Notes under the pieces: model-generated
Told to the model about the DNA's origin: nothing
The model's input: only the letters and a program-made list of their open reading frames with translations
The model's database searches: none
Assembly (NCBI RefSeq): GCF_004331695.1
Contig: NZ_SJSL01000002.1
Span: 62,001-126,000 of the forward strand
Direction of reading: 5' to 3'
Source of the DNA: Pedobacter psychroterrae
GTDB lineage: Bacteria; Bacteroidota; Bacteroidia; Sphingobacteriales; Sphingobacteriaceae
DNA length: 64,000 bases
Part shown: positions 39,130-48,444 of the stretch, in pieces
Position numbering within the stretch: position 1 is the first letter of the stretch
Layout of the letters: every line of letters starts with the position of its first letter
Made by a program: the position numbers and the translations under genes

Positions 39130-40890
39130 TTATTCTATCGGAAGAAAAATAGAAAATATAGACCCTTCACCTTTTTTACTTTCAACAGTAATCTTACCAT
39201 TATTTCTTTCAATAAAATCCCTGCATACCACTAATCCTAATCCCGTTCCTTTTTCATTCATAGTTCCCCGTGTGGACAAGTTCTCTCCGCTAAATAGTTT
39301 TTTCAGTACCTCACTTTCAATTCCGGTACCATTATCCAGTATGCAAAGCTTGATCATGTTGTCTTTAGTATGTACCGCATTAATTTCTATGGTACAGCCT
39401 TCATGACAGAACTTTATGGCATTACTCAAAAGATTTCTCACTACAATCTGAATCATCAATACATCTGCATACACCATTTCACCAGGAAAAACATCCTGGA
39501 TAATTTTTACTTTTTTTGCATTCGCGGAAGGCTGGTGATAATCTATTTCGTTAACAATCAGCATCTTTAGATCAAATAGCTCCTTGTTGATACCATAACC
39601 CTTTAACTGGCTTCTGGACCAGTGCAATATGTTTTCAAGCAGGTCAGTTGTATACATTATATCTTTGCTCAAGGATGGTGATAGTGTTTTGAATTCCTCC
39701 AATGTGATCAGGTTATTGGAAATCATCTTTAAAATTTCTGAGAGGTTTACCAGCGGACCTCTTAAATCATGGGCGATGATAGAAAATATCCTGTCCTTAA
39801 GTTGATTAAGCTTTTGAAGCTCTTCTTTTTGAAGTGTAGACGTCAATGCTTCCTGTCTTAACTTTGTTAAGTCCAGCAGTTTTATAATAGTTGCATCACT
39901 GTTGATCTGATTTTCATTAAGATGCCTGATGTCCGCTTCCAGGTCAAAACGCCCAGCTTCGGTCTCCACTTTCAACTCCAATATTCCAGATTTCCCCTCC
40001 TTGAGGAAATGCATCAGTTCTGGCTGTCCTGGTAATAGATCTTGAATGCGAATACCGATTACCTTAGTGTGCTTTGACATAGAAAAATACCTCTTGAAGG
40101 AGAGGTTATAGTCTATGATCCTCTTTTTACTGTCCAATACCACAAATGCATCTTGCATTAGGTCTAATACTTTTTCTCTCGCAACCGGCAAAATATCAAA
40201 AAGCTGGAAGCGATAGATTCCAAGAGATATCATGAATATTGTTAAGATGAAGGCAAAGGGTGTAAGATCCAGATTGCCCAATGGTCTGAAACCCAGTAAA
40301 TAAGTAATATTAACCACCCATGGAATCATGGCAGCAATAATAATGCTATAATTTTGGCGCTTGTAGATGGGGTCAGACTTACGGAATTTGACAATAAGCA
40401 GGTAGCTACCCAGCGCCAGCAGCAAGTAAAAGTACACGGTGAACAGCCTGTATGATATTCCCGGATTTAATGAAAGCATAGGAAAATCACCGCTTAAATC
40501 CATGAAATAGCTTTTATAATGCAGTTGATGATAATCGTTTGTCCACACCAACAGGGTAGTTGCAATGGGCACAAAAATCAGCATGCCCATGTTTAGTGGT
40601 TTTTTATACCATTTATCATTACCCGAAAATCTCAGGCAAAATAAAAACCAATTTAGTGGAAGTGTTGTTATACCGAGGTACTCGATTTTAATGAAAAACA
40701 TTACCTGTTCAATGGAGCTACTGGCCAGTTCAAATCCATAAGCCAATGACCAGACTGCATTGGAGAGCATCATGATGCCAAAAAATCTTACTGCTTCTCC
40801 TTCTTTCCTATACAAATAATAAGATAGAAAAAGCGTAAGGGTGCCAAAAAATATTAAAATGAAAGCAAAAATATTAAATGTAAAGTCCAT
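39130..40890 (-). CDS. Sensor histidine kinase with 7TM N-terminal domain and PAS-like domain
   Basis: 586 residues. About seven membrane helices (1-220) form a HisKA_7TM-type sensor. A PAS-like domain follows (about 240-340, AFVVLDSKKRIIDYN), then the phosphoacceptor helix with His374 in FSIIAHDLRGPLVN and an HATPase domain with NLLSNAIKFCH, DNGTGIE and GTGLGLVVC. It should autophosphorylate on His374 when the membrane part or PAS senses a signal. No response regulator is coded in the window, so it is an orphan kinase. The orphan CHASE3 protein at 11268 is too distant to pair by position. Confidence 0.92.
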   Translation of the reverse strand: MDFTFNIFAFILIFFGTLTLFLSYYLYRKEGEAVRFFGIMMLSNAVWSLAYGFELASSSIEQVMFFIKIEYLGITTLPLNWFLFCLRFSGNDKWYKKPLNMGMLIFVPIATTLLVWTNDYHQLHYKSYFMDLSGDFPMLSLNPGISYRLFTVYFYLLLALGSYLLIVKFRKSDPIYKRQNYSIIIAAMIPWVVNITYLLGFRPLGNLDLTPFAFILTIFMISLGIYRFQLFDILPVAREKVLDLMQDAFVVLDSKKRIIDYNLSFKRYFSMSKHTKVIGIRIQDLLPGQPELMHFLKEGKSGILELKVETEAGRFDLEADIRHLNENQINSDATIIKLLDLTKLRQEALTSTLQKEELQKLNQLKDRIFSIIAHDLRGPLVNLSEILKMISNNLITLEEFKTLSPSLSKDIMYTTDLLENILHWSRSQLKGYGINKELFDLKMLIVNEIDYHQPSANAKKVKIIQDVFPGEMVYADVLMIQIVVRNLLSNAIKFCHEGCTIEINAVHTKDNMIKLCILDNGTGIESEVLKKLFSGENLSTRGTMNEKGTGLGLVVCRDFIERNNGKITVESKKGEGSIFSIFLPIE

Positions 40891-41037
40891 TTAAACTTAA
40901 TTCTTAATTAACGCAGGCGGTAGAATTCTAAATAATTAACTGTGTTTTTATATTTATGATAAAAATACATAATTTAGTTTTAAAATTGAAAATATTCTTA
41001 ATTTTACATGTAGTATTTATAAATTAATCATATACCT

Positions 41038-41628
41038 ATGAAAAAAGCAATTATAACAGCGGCATTTGCAACATTGGCGTTTACTGGTTTTAGCCAGGTT
41101 CTGCCAAGTTTCCAGATTGGATTAAAAGCCGGGGCCAATCTTTCCAAATTAAGTACGGAAAATACTTTTAGCAGTGCGAACCGGTCTGGCTACTACGGTG
41201 GCGTATGGGCACGTATTGGTGCGGCAGGTATTCATCTGCAACCGGAAATTTATCTTAGCGGAAAAAATAGCACGCTTCAGGAAAATAGTTCCGGTGAGGA
41301 AAATAAAGTAAATTTTACTAGTATGGACATTCCTATTTTAGTTGGAACAAAGCTGGGAGCTGCCGGTATTGGTCTTCGGTTAAATACAGGGCCTGTTGTG
41401 TCTTTTCTTTTAAATGAAGATCAGTCATTAGGCCAGGCGACGGGAAGCGCCTTTTCAGGCAATTTTAAAGATCAGTCTTTTGCATGGCAGTTCGGTGCAG
41501 GTTTAGATTTAGGGAAATTGGGGATAGACCTAAGATACGAACAAGGACTTTCTAAAATAGGAGAAAATGGCTATGATGATACCAAACTTAATCTCTTTAC
41601 ACTAGGCCTGGCCTATAGATTATTCTAA
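41038..41628 (+). CDS. Outer-membrane beta-barrel (porin family) protein
   Basis: 196 residues: signal peptide (ITAAFATLAFTGFS, cleavage near SQV) and a small beta-barrel of the PorT/OMP_b-brl type with FQIGLKAGANLSKL at the front and GLAYRLF, with a terminal aromatic residue, at the end. Its role in the outer membrane cannot be told from sequence. A clear terminator follows. Confidence 0.85.
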   Translation: MKKAIITAAFATLAFTGFSQVLPSFQIGLKAGANLSKLSTENTFSSANRSGYYGGVWARIGAAGIHLQPEIYLSGKNSTLQENSSGEENKVNFTSMDIPILVGTKLGAAGIGLRLNTGPVVSFLLNEDQSLGQATGSAFSGNFKDQSFAWQFGAGLDLGKLGIDLRYEQGLSKIGENGYDDTKLNLFTLGLAYRLF

Positions 41629-41657
41629 GAAATGTAAGTTTTCAACATTCTGTTGAT

Positions 41658-41691
41658 AAGAGGCAAAAATAAACCGTTTGCCTCTTTTTTT
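41658..41691 (+). terminator. Terminator after the 41038 barrel gene
   Basis: A 10-bp stem (AAGAGGCAAA / TTTGCCTCTT), with the core GAGGCAAA / TTTGCCTC at 41660-41667 and 41677-41684, ends in seven T. Confidence 0.88.
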
Positions 41692-41738
41692 GGCTTTAAA
41701 ATTGATATTCAAATTGCCTTACTTAATGTAAAACTATA

Positions 41739-42020
41739 ATGAATATCAAAGAACTACTACTAAACGGACAAAGCTTTTCTGAATTGCTAAAACAGTTCTC
41801 TATTGCAGCAGAAGATGTCAAAATTCAGGACGAAGAGATTATTCTGGCTGATCAGAATTTAGAACATAAGGAAATTGTAAAAGAAAGCATCTGTATTGAA
41901 GGAAAAAATAAAGATGGAATCGTTAATTTCTTTGGAACACTGCATTATAACTTATTTAACAAGCTGGCCGTTTTTGAAATGCAGGGATTTGAGCAGGTAT
42001 TAAGACCTGGAGTACTTTAG
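41739..42020 (+). CDS. Small soluble protein of unknown function
   Basis: 93 residues, acidic, without signal peptide or membrane helix. I recognise no domain. It ends 4 bp inside the convergent YihY-type gene. It may be real because the codon use and upstream ATG context resemble its neighbours, but evidence is thin. Confidence 0.5.
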   Translation: MNIKELLLNGQSFSELLKQFSIAAEDVKIQDEEIILADQNLEHKEIVKESICIEGKNKDGIVNFFGTLHYNLFNKLAVFEMQGFEQVLRPGVL

Positions 42021-42934
42021 TTCTTAAGGATCTCCTTTATTTCATAGTTAAACGCCCCTTTTATCGGTCGTATGGGAGTATTTCGGGCATCACTAAGTAC
42101 TTTTACATAACATGCTCCAAAATAGAAAATGAAGGATGAATAAAATACAAATAGCATGATCAGTACGATTGAGCCTGAAGCACCGTAAATATTTCCGATG
42201 CCGCTCAAAGGAAGCATGATTCTTAAGATATACTTACCAACCGTAAACAACACACCGGTCAGCAATCCGCCTCTGACCGCTGTGATCCAGGTAGGGCGGC
42301 CGTTCGTTAGAAATCTGAACAATACTGTGAACCAAATGGTTACTATCACAACAAATACTAGCTGGTTAAGGATTGATAAAAATATTTTTCCCAACGTGGG
42401 TGATGCATTGTTGAGATAAACCCCTATAAATGCTTGTATGCTGTCGGTCAGAAAGCCAATGATAAATAACATACCTGCAAGTAATATAATGACCATTGAC
42501 CGTGCCCGTAATTTCATCTTAAACATAAAGCCTGTATGCCTTTTATTGGCTATAGACCAGATCTGGTCCATTGAATTCTTTATCACAGTGAATAATGTAG
42601 TCGCTACAAACAGGAAAAAAACAAAACTTAACAAGGTAGCATACCATTGGTGATCTATTCCTCTAATGTTCCTCAATGTTTGCCTGATCTGCGATGTACT
42701 TTCCTCATCCAGAATACTGGTGAGCCGTTCAAAAATTCTTGATACCAGAATTTTCCTGTCGATGAAAAAGCCAAAAAGCCTGATAAGGATCAATAAAATA
42801 GGTGGAAGCGCAAAATTTGTGAAAAATGCAGTAGCACCAGCCAGGCGCAAGGGATCATTTCTTTGAAATAGTTTAAATGCAGCTCTGAAGCGTGTTAAAA
42901 AAATTGAGATCCTGCTGATGATATTGATTTCCAT
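42017..42934 (-). CDS. YihY/BrkB-family inner-membrane protein
   Basis: The frame is open to 43021, but that ATG falls in the loop of the terminator for the hppD gene (43005-43036). ATG 42934 gives 305 residues and is preferred. About six membrane helices are visible with the family segments RLAGATAFFTNFALPPILLIL, WSIANKRHTGFM and YGASGSIVLIMLFVFYSSFIFYFGA. The family has no proven transport or enzyme activity, and some members were mislabelled as RNase BN. It probably sits alone in its unit. Confidence 0.88.
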   Translation of the reverse strand: MEINIISRISIFLTRFRAAFKLFQRNDPLRLAGATAFFTNFALPPILLILIRLFGFFIDRKILVSRIFERLTSILDEESTSQIRQTLRNIRGIDHQWYATLLSFVFFLFVATTLFTVIKNSMDQIWSIANKRHTGFMFKMKLRARSMVIILLAGMLFIIGFLTDSIQAFIGVYLNNASPTLGKIFLSILNQLVFVVIVTIWFTVLFRFLTNGRPTWITAVRGGLLTGVLFTVGKYILRIMLPLSGIGNIYGASGSIVLIMLFVFYSSFIFYFGACYVKVLSDARNTPIRPIKGAFNYEIKEILKN

Positions 42935-43004
42935 TACTGGACTACTTGGATTTAAAACTCGAAAGTACCCAAATTTTTTAAATTGATCAGCGTGTGTAAC
43001 AAAT

Positions 43005-43036
43005 AAAAAGCGGGTATACATATATGCATACCCGCT
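43005..43036 (-). terminator. Terminator after the hppD gene
   Basis: On the minus strand a 9-bp stem (AGCGGGTAT / ATACCCGCT) with a 10-nt loop runs into TTTT, 25 bp past the hppD stop. Confidence 0.8.
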
Positions 43037-43060
43037 CCGGTTTTTTAAATGAATAAGAGG

Positions 43061-44191
43061 CTATAAATTACCCCTTAACTCTTGCTCACGTTCTAATGAC
43101 TCAAAAAGGGCTTTAAAGTTGCCTGCACCAAACGACTGGGCACCCTTTCGTTGAATGATTTCAAAGAACAATGTAGGGCGGTCTTCTACCGGCTTCGTGA
43201 AAATTTGCAGCAAGTACCCTTCCTCATCGCAATCTACCAGAATGCCCAATTCCTTCAGTTGTGCTATCTCTTCGTCTATTTCCCCAACCCTTTGGGGCAT
43301 CATATTATAGTAGGCTTCCGGAGGTGCACTTAAAAACTCAACCCCTCGAGCTTTCAAGTCCTTCACCGTCGCTAAAATATCTTTAGTAGCTACAGCAATG
43401 TGCTGCACCCCCTCGCCTTCATAAAATTCCAGATATTCTTCAATCTGTGATTTCTTTTTACCTTCAGCAGGCTCATTTATCGGGAACTTTGAAAAACCGT
43501 TCCCATTGCTCATTACTTTACTCATGAGTGCTGAATATTCCGTATTAATCTGTTTATCATCAAAAGAAAGTATGTTTACAAAACCCATTACTTCTTCATA
43601 CCATTTCACAGTCTCGTTCATCCTGTTCCAGCCCACATTCCCCACGCAATGATCTATGTATAACAAACCCGTTTCGCTTGGGTTATAGTCGCTCTTATAA
43701 GCCACATATCCAGGCATAAATAGGCCTGAATAGTTTTTACGTTCTATAAACATGTGTACCGTTTCTCCGTAAGTGTAGATTCCTGACATGCGTACTTCGC
43801 CATATTCATCAGTTTTGGTAACAGGCGAAAGGTAGGGCTTAGCACCCCGTTTGGTGGTTTCTTCAAATGCACTGTAAGCATCATCCACCCAGAGGGCCAG
43901 TATCTTTACACCATCACCATGCTTCTTAACGTGTTCTGTTATGGTGCCTTCGGATTTTAATCCCGTAGTCAATACCAGTCTGATCTTTCCCTGCTGCAAT
44001 ACATAGGAGGCGCGGTCCCGGACACCTGTTTCAGGCCCCGCATAGGCCAGCGACTGAAAACCGAAAGCAGTTTTATAATAATGCGCAGCCTGTTTGGCAT
44101 TGCCCACATAAAATTCGATATAATCCGTTCCATTTATGGGAAGAAAATCCTGCGCATGGGCTATCTTTTCTGCAAATGTTTGTGTTGACAT
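43061..44191 (-). CDS. hppD: 4-hydroxyphenylpyruvate dioxygenase
   Basis: 376 residues with two VOC modules. The iron ligands are His181 (YIDHCVGN), His264 (VQHIAVAT) and Glu344 (FFEIIQRKG), the exact triad of the family, and the C-terminal helix (FKALFESLEREQ) covers the active site. It converts 4-hydroxyphenylpyruvate to homogentisate. It is followed by a terminator and lies 192 bp downstream of the homogentisate dioxygenase gene, on the same strand. Along with the hydroxylase, HmgA and the FAH protein it makes phenylalanine/tyrosine breakdown nearly complete. Confidence 0.97.
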   Translation of the reverse strand: MSTQTFAEKIAHAQDFLPINGTDYIEFYVGNAKQAAHYYKTAFGFQSLAYAGPETGVRDRASYVLQQGKIRLVLTTGLKSEGTITEHVKKHGDGVKILALWVDDAYSAFEETTKRGAKPYLSPVTKTDEYGEVRMSGIYTYGETVHMFIERKNYSGLFMPGYVAYKSDYNPSETGLLYIDHCVGNVGWNRMNETVKWYEEVMGFVNILSFDDKQINTEYSALMSKVMSNGNGFSKFPINEPAEGKKKSQIEEYLEFYEGEGVQHIAVATKDILATVKDLKARGVEFLSAPPEAYYNMMPQRVGEIDEEIAQLKELGILVDCDEEGYLLQIFTKPVEDRPTLFFEIIQRKGAQSFGAGNFKALFESLEREQELRGNL

Positions 44192-44383
44192 TTTAGTTTT
44201 TTTTATAAATAATAAGTTAGTTTAAAACTTTTTAGGCTACCCGCCACATCCTTACGCTATTACCTGATATTCCACCTTCGCTATTTCCACCTTATTTACT
44301 TAAAAATTCAGTGCTCAGAGACGACATGCAAATGTTTTGCCCTTCAGCAAAAGATTTGGCGAGGCGAAGCGCATCTGTATTTT

Positions 44384-45541
44384 TTACGATTGCCAGCTCT
44401 TATAATATCCCTCATCCTCAATCGCTACCGCATCTTCCGTGAGCATTAGCGGCCGGAATGGATCTATCATAACAGCCAGCTCCTCCGTACTTTCTTTACC
44501 AATTGATTGCTCTACCGTTCCCGGGTGAGGGCCATGTGGGATGCCTCCCGGATGCAGCGTAATCTGGCCTTTCACTACACTTTTCCTGCTCATAAAATCC
44601 CCATCTACATAATACAGCACCTCATCACTGTCCACATTGCTGTGGTTATACGGAGCAGGAATTGACAGCGGATGGTAATCATATTTGCGCGGTACAAACG
44701 AACAGATCACGAAGTTATGTCCCTCAAAAGTCTGGTGTACCGGTGGTGGCTGATGCAAGCGGCCCGTGATAGGCTCAAAATCATGAATAGAAAATGCCCA
44801 TGGATAATGAAAGCCATCCCAGCCAATGAAATCAAAAGGATGTGTGCTATAAATATACGGATACATAATACCCTGCTTTTTGATCAATACCTTAAAATCC
44901 CCATGGGCGTCTATCGTTTCCAGATCTGAAGGGCGCTTAATATCCCGTTCACAATACGGTGAATGCTCTTCCAGTTGGCCAAATGAATTTCTGTAACGTT
45001 TAGGAGTACGAATCGGACTAAAACTTTCTACAATGAACAATCTGTTTTGCTCGTTGTCAAACTCCAGCTGATAGATAGTTCCCCTTGGTATTACCAGGTA
45101 GTCCCCATATGCAAAACGGATCTTGCCAAATCCTGTTTTTAAGGTCCCGGTACCTTCATGAATAAAAATTACCTCATCTGCCTGACTATTCTTATAAAAA
45201 TAATCAGTCATCGATCTTTTTGGTGCGGCCAATGAAATATGCAGGTCATTGTTTACCAATACAGGTTTACGGCTTTGCAGGTAGTCGTCTTCGGGTTTGA
45301 TGTTAAAGCCTATCAGACTGGTATGGCGCAAATGTTTGGCCCTTGCAATTTTAGGTTCTACAGAATAAGGCTCTCCCAGGGCTTTCACCATAGTGGGCGG
45401 ATGACAGTGGTATACCAGTGAATATAAACTGGAGAAACCCTCAGTCGATACCAGTTCTTCTGCATATAGCTTTCCATCGGGTTTACGAAATACTGTGTGC
45501 CGCTTAGCAGGAATAATTCCCAGGGTATGATAAATAGGCAT
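44384..45541 (-). CDS. hmgA: Homogentisate 1,2-dioxygenase
   Basis: 385 residues, a short form of the family. It shows the cupin-like metal region: IHEGTGTLKTGFGKIRFAYGD, VPRKYDYHPLSIPAPYNHSN (HPLS/H motif) and LHPGGIPHGPHPGTVE with the His pair and Glu for iron. It opens the ring of homogentisate to give maleylacetoacetate. A perfect 14-bp palindrome lies in its leader (45542-45555), a possible operator. Divergent from the FAH gene and on the same strand as hppD. Confidence 0.95.
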   Translation of the reverse strand: MPIYHTLGIIPAKRHTVFRKPDGKLYAEELVSTEGFSSLYSLVYHCHPPTMVKALGEPYSVEPKIARAKHLRHTSLIGFNIKPEDDYLQSRKPVLVNNDLHISLAAPKRSMTDYFYKNSQADEVIFIHEGTGTLKTGFGKIRFAYGDYLVIPRGTIYQLEFDNEQNRLFIVESFSPIRTPKRYRNSFGQLEEHSPYCERDIKRPSDLETIDAHGDFKVLIKKQGIMYPYIYSTHPFDFIGWDGFHYPWAFSIHDFEPITGRLHQPPPVHQTFEGHNFVICSFVPRKYDYHPLSIPAPYNHSNVDSDEVLYYVDGDFMSRKSVVKGQITLHPGGIPHGPHPGTVEQSIGKESTEELAVMIDPFRPLMLTEDAVAIEDEGYYKSWQS

Positions 45542-45872
45542 AACTTAATTAAGTTGAATGGAATAATAATAACGTTGAAACGTGAAAAACGTTTTAAATT
45601 GAATTGCCGGAAAAGAAAATGCTATAAGGAATACTGGGCAAAGATGAGTTTGGAAAGCATCGCATATCTAAACGAAGACAGGGCTTGTCTCGCTATTTGA
45701 TCCTGATATATAAATTTGCTTTGTGTCATTTTTGTTTACGCCAGCTAAATTAAGTATTTATGATACCAAACAACAAACTTTCAGTAATAAATATCTTCAT
45801 AAAATATTTTATAACCATGTTTGCTGTATTTTTATATAGCTTTGAATAACTACTTAAAAATGACTGATCTTT
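45542..45872. promoter_or_regulatory. Divergent control region of hmgA and the FAH-family gene
   Basis: 331 bp. A perfect palindrome AACTTAATTAAGTT (45542-45555) touches the hmgA start. ACGT occurs three times 8-9 bp apart (45572, 45580, 45589). TAGCTTTG (45837-45844) matches the Bacteroidota -7 element exactly and lies 28 bp ahead of the FAH start, though no TTG is at the usual spacing. No gene seen. Confidence 0.45.
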
Positions 45873-46871
45873 ATGAAACTGGTATCTTATAAAACAGAAG
45901 ACAGAGAACACCTGGGTGTTTTTGTAAACGGACATATTTATAACCTAAACTCCTGCGACAAGCAGCTTCCCGACGGAATGAAAGCATTCTTAGAAGGCGG
46001 AGAGGTACTGATAGAACGGGCCAAAAAGATTGATGCACAGATCAAAGCAAAAGAGATCCAACCAAAACAGGAGGCTTTTTTCGAACTGCTTGCACCCGTG
46101 CCGCATCCAAGTTCCTGCAGAGATGGGTATGCATTCCGTCAGCATGTAGCGGCTGCCCGCAGAAATCGTAAGGCCGATATGATTGCCGAGTTTGATCAGT
46201 ATCCGATCTTTTACTTTACCAACCACAATGCCATTCAGGGGCCTGGTGAGATCGCATGTATGCCTGATCATTTCCAAAAGCTTGATTTTGAGCTGGAAGT
46301 AGCCATCGTGATCGGAAAAAAAGGAAGGAACATTACCGCTGCAGAGGCTGATGACTACATCGCCGGTTATATGATCATGAATGATATGAGTGCCAGAACG
46401 CTTCAATTGGAGGAGATGCTGTTAAACCTTGGCCCAGCAAAGGGAAAAGATTTCTCAACCGTAATTGGCCCATGGCTGGTTACCCCTGATGAACTTGAGC
46501 AGTATAAGACACCTGCCAAAGCCGGACATACAGGTAATTCCTATAATTTAAAAATGAGCTGTACCGTGAATGGGGTAGTGGTATCGGCAGGCAATATGGC
46601 CGATATGGACTGGACTTTTGCCGAGATCATTGAGCGTTGTGCTTATGGCGCAGATATCCTGCCCGGCGATGTAATCGGATCTGGTACAGTAGGTACAGGA
46701 TGTTTCCTCGAACTGAATGGTACCGGATTGCTTAATAATCCTGATTTTAAACCGCAATGGCTGCAGGACGGCGATGTGGTAGAAATGGAAATCACCGGAC
46801 TCGGCCACCTGAGCAATACCATCAAATCTGTTGACACGGATTTTTCAATTCTGGCATTAAAGAAGAAATAA
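45873..46871 (+). CDS. Fumarylacetoacetate hydrolase family protein
   Basis: 332 residues of the FAH family. The C-terminal domain (from about residue 100) shows the metal and substrate region: HNAIQGPGEIACMPDH, LDFELEVAIVIGKKGRNI (acidic Glu ligands), AGYMIMNDMSARTLQ and GSGTVGTGCFLE. It should hydrolyse fumarylacetoacetate to fumarate and acetoacetate, the last step of tyrosine breakdown, and starts a two-gene unit with the flavin reductase. Other FAH-fold proteins cleave or decarboxylate different beta-diketones, but the neighbours make the tyrosine role likely. Confidence 0.9.
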   Translation: MKLVSYKTEDREHLGVFVNGHIYNLNSCDKQLPDGMKAFLEGGEVLIERAKKIDAQIKAKEIQPKQEAFFELLAPVPHPSSCRDGYAFRQHVAAARRNRKADMIAEFDQYPIFYFTNHNAIQGPGEIACMPDHFQKLDFELEVAIVIGKKGRNITAAEADDYIAGYMIMNDMSARTLQLEEMLLNLGPAKGKDFSTVIGPWLVTPDELEQYKTPAKAGHTGNSYNLKMSCTVNGVVVSAGNMADMDWTFAEIIERCAYGADILPGDVIGSGTVGTGCFLELNGTGLLNNPDFKPQWLQDGDVVEMEITGLGHLSNTIKSVDTDFSILALKKK

Positions 46872-46876
46872 CACGG

Positions 46877-46907
46877 TCGTCATCCTGAATTTATTTCAGC
46901 ATGACGA
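46877..46907. repeat. REP-like imperfect palindrome
   Basis: 13-nt arms TCGTCATCCTGAA and TTCAGCATGACGA pair with one C-C mismatch around TTTAT. The CGTCATCCTGAA/TTCAG core is similar to dispersed palindromes I remember from Pedobacter-like genomes, but I cannot count copies here. No T-run follows, so it is not a standard terminator. Confidence 0.5.
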
Positions 46908-46956
46908 GTGCAACATCACGAGTACATTAGAATAACAGATAATTTCCATAAAAACA

Positions 46957-47844
46957 ATGCTTACCATTAACACTTCAGACCTCAGCCCGGTACAGTTACA
47001 AAACTATTTGCAGTATGCAATTGCACCGCGGCCCATCTGTTTTGCCACTACCATAGATCAGGCTGGTAATATCAACCTGAGCCCGTTCAGCTTCTTCAAC
47101 ATGTTCAGTACCAATCCCCCAATCTGCATATTTTCACCGGCCAGGAGGGTGCGCGACAATACCACCAAACACACACTGGAAAACATACTGGAAGTAAAAG
47201 AGTGTGTCATCAATATCGTAAATTACCCAATGGTCCAGCAGACCAGCCTCGCCAGTACGGAGTATGCCAAAGGCATCAATGAATTTGAAAAGGCGGGCTT
47301 CACCATGCTACCTTCCCAACTGGTCAGGCCACCCAGGGTAGCAGAAGCGCCTGTACAAATGGAATGCATCGTTACAGAAGTAGTCCATCTCGGAGAAAAT
47401 CCAGGTGCCGGAAACCTGGTCCTTGCAGAGATAAAACTCATCCATATCAAAGAAGAAATACTGGATCAGGAAGGAAAAATCGATCAGGCCAAAATTGATC
47501 TTGTAGCCCGCCTTGGCGGAGACTGGTACTGCAGGGTCACACCCGAAAACCTGTTTAAAGTTGCCAAACCGCTTTCCACACTTGGAATAGGGGTAGACTC
47601 ACTCCCTTCAGGAGTAAGAAATTCTACCGTGCTGACAGGAAATGATCTTGGCAGATTAGGCAATGTGGAGCAGTTCCCTACTGATGAAGAAATAGATGAT
47701 TTTAGGAATACCTCGGGCGTAAAAGATATCTTTGATGCCACCATCGGTGATGCAAACAACCGCGAACGAGAACTGCATGAGTTGGGCAAACAATTACTGG
47801 CTCAGGAAAAAGTGATGGATGCTTTAAAGGCGGTATTGTTATAA
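46957..47844 (+). CDS. Flavin reductase family (FMN-binding split barrel) protein
   Basis: 295 residues. The split-barrel domain occupies about 10-205, with IAPRPICFATTID, SPFSFFNMFSTNPPICIFSP and NTTKHTLENILEVKECVINIV (flavin contact region). It should bind FMN and may reduce it with NAD(P)H, or use flavin in another way. A further about 90 helical residues (for example GVRNSTVLTGNDLGRLGNVEQ) extend past the usual reductase. It is next to the FAH gene on the same strand and so belongs to the aromatic amino acid cluster, but no flavin-dependent step is needed in the classic pathway. Confidence 0.88.
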   Translation: MLTINTSDLSPVQLQNYLQYAIAPRPICFATTIDQAGNINLSPFSFFNMFSTNPPICIFSPARRVRDNTTKHTLENILEVKECVINIVNYPMVQQTSLASTEYAKGINEFEKAGFTMLPSQLVRPPRVAEAPVQMECIVTEVVHLGENPGAGNLVLAEIKLIHIKEEILDQEGKIDQAKIDLVARLGGDWYCRVTPENLFKVAKPLSTLGIGVDSLPSGVRNSTVLTGNDLGRLGNVEQFPTDEEIDDFRNTSGVKDIFDATIGDANNRERELHELGKQLLAQEKVMDALKAVLL

Positions 47845-48381
47845 AATGCTGATTACTTTCATAAAACGCTTCTTGTAAAACCCTTCCTCAAGACTGGATA
47901 TGGTCACACCTTTGGCATTTCCGGATGACGAATGTATGAACTTCACTTCATCTCCGTCTATTGAATAGATGATGCCAACATGACCAGGAGTGCGGCTCCT
48001 GCTATTGGTGCCTGTAAAGACGATTACATCTCCAATTTTGGCATCTGATAATTGCCTGGGTTCCCCGCTTGCTGCAAAGTCTCTGGAAGATCTTGGAACT
48101 TTAAAACCAAAGTTATTAAATACATAGTTTACAAAACCCGAGCAATCAAAACCTTTCTTTGGGCTCCTAGATGCCACTCTATACCTGACGCCAAGCATCG
48201 ATTTAGCAAATTCAAGCAAACGGTCAGCCGAGGTAAACGCTTTCTCCTGCTGCTGTTCTAGCGGCAGCTGTTTGGTCAGTGTCTGTACCATCTGCTGATA
48301 TTGCACCGGTATAGTCGACTGCGGCCTTACTAAAAGTGCATTAGAAAATAGTATGCTGAAAAGAATAATGACTTTCTTCAT
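47839..48381 (-). CDS. Exported NlpC/P60 (C40) peptidase
   Basis: The frame reaches 48414, but ATG 48381 opens a proper signal peptide (KKVIILFSILFSNALL), so that start is preferred (180 residues). An NlpC/P60 domain covers about 55-180, with catalytic Cys80 (FDCSGFVNYVF), His134 (GHVGIIY) and His150 (FIHSSSGN). It should cut cell-wall peptides between D-Glu and diaminopimelate. The stop overlaps the convergent flavin reductase gene by 6 bp. It is unrelated to the surrounding aromatic catabolism genes. Confidence 0.92.
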   Translation of the reverse strand: MKKVIILFSILFSNALLVRPQSTIPVQYQQMVQTLTKQLPLEQQQEKAFTSADRLLEFAKSMLGVRYRVASRSPKKGFDCSGFVNYVFNNFGFKVPRSSRDFAASGEPRQLSDAKIGDVIVFTGTNSRSRTPGHVGIIYSIDGDEVKFIHSSSGNAKGVTISSLEEGFYKKRFMKVISIL

Positions 48382-48444
48382 ATCGATTTGGTTAAAGGTA
48401 TTTAAAAAAATCATTTAACCACCGAAATGTTGATAACTTGTTGT

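Noticed and set aside
42935-43021. N-terminal extension of the YihY-type protein from 43021
   Set aside because: The ATG at 43021 is in the loop of the hppD terminator, and the extra residues do not resemble the family.
45750-45935. A 61-codon minus-strand open frame
   Set aside because: It overlaps the start of the FAH gene and the divergent control region, and has no start context or domain.
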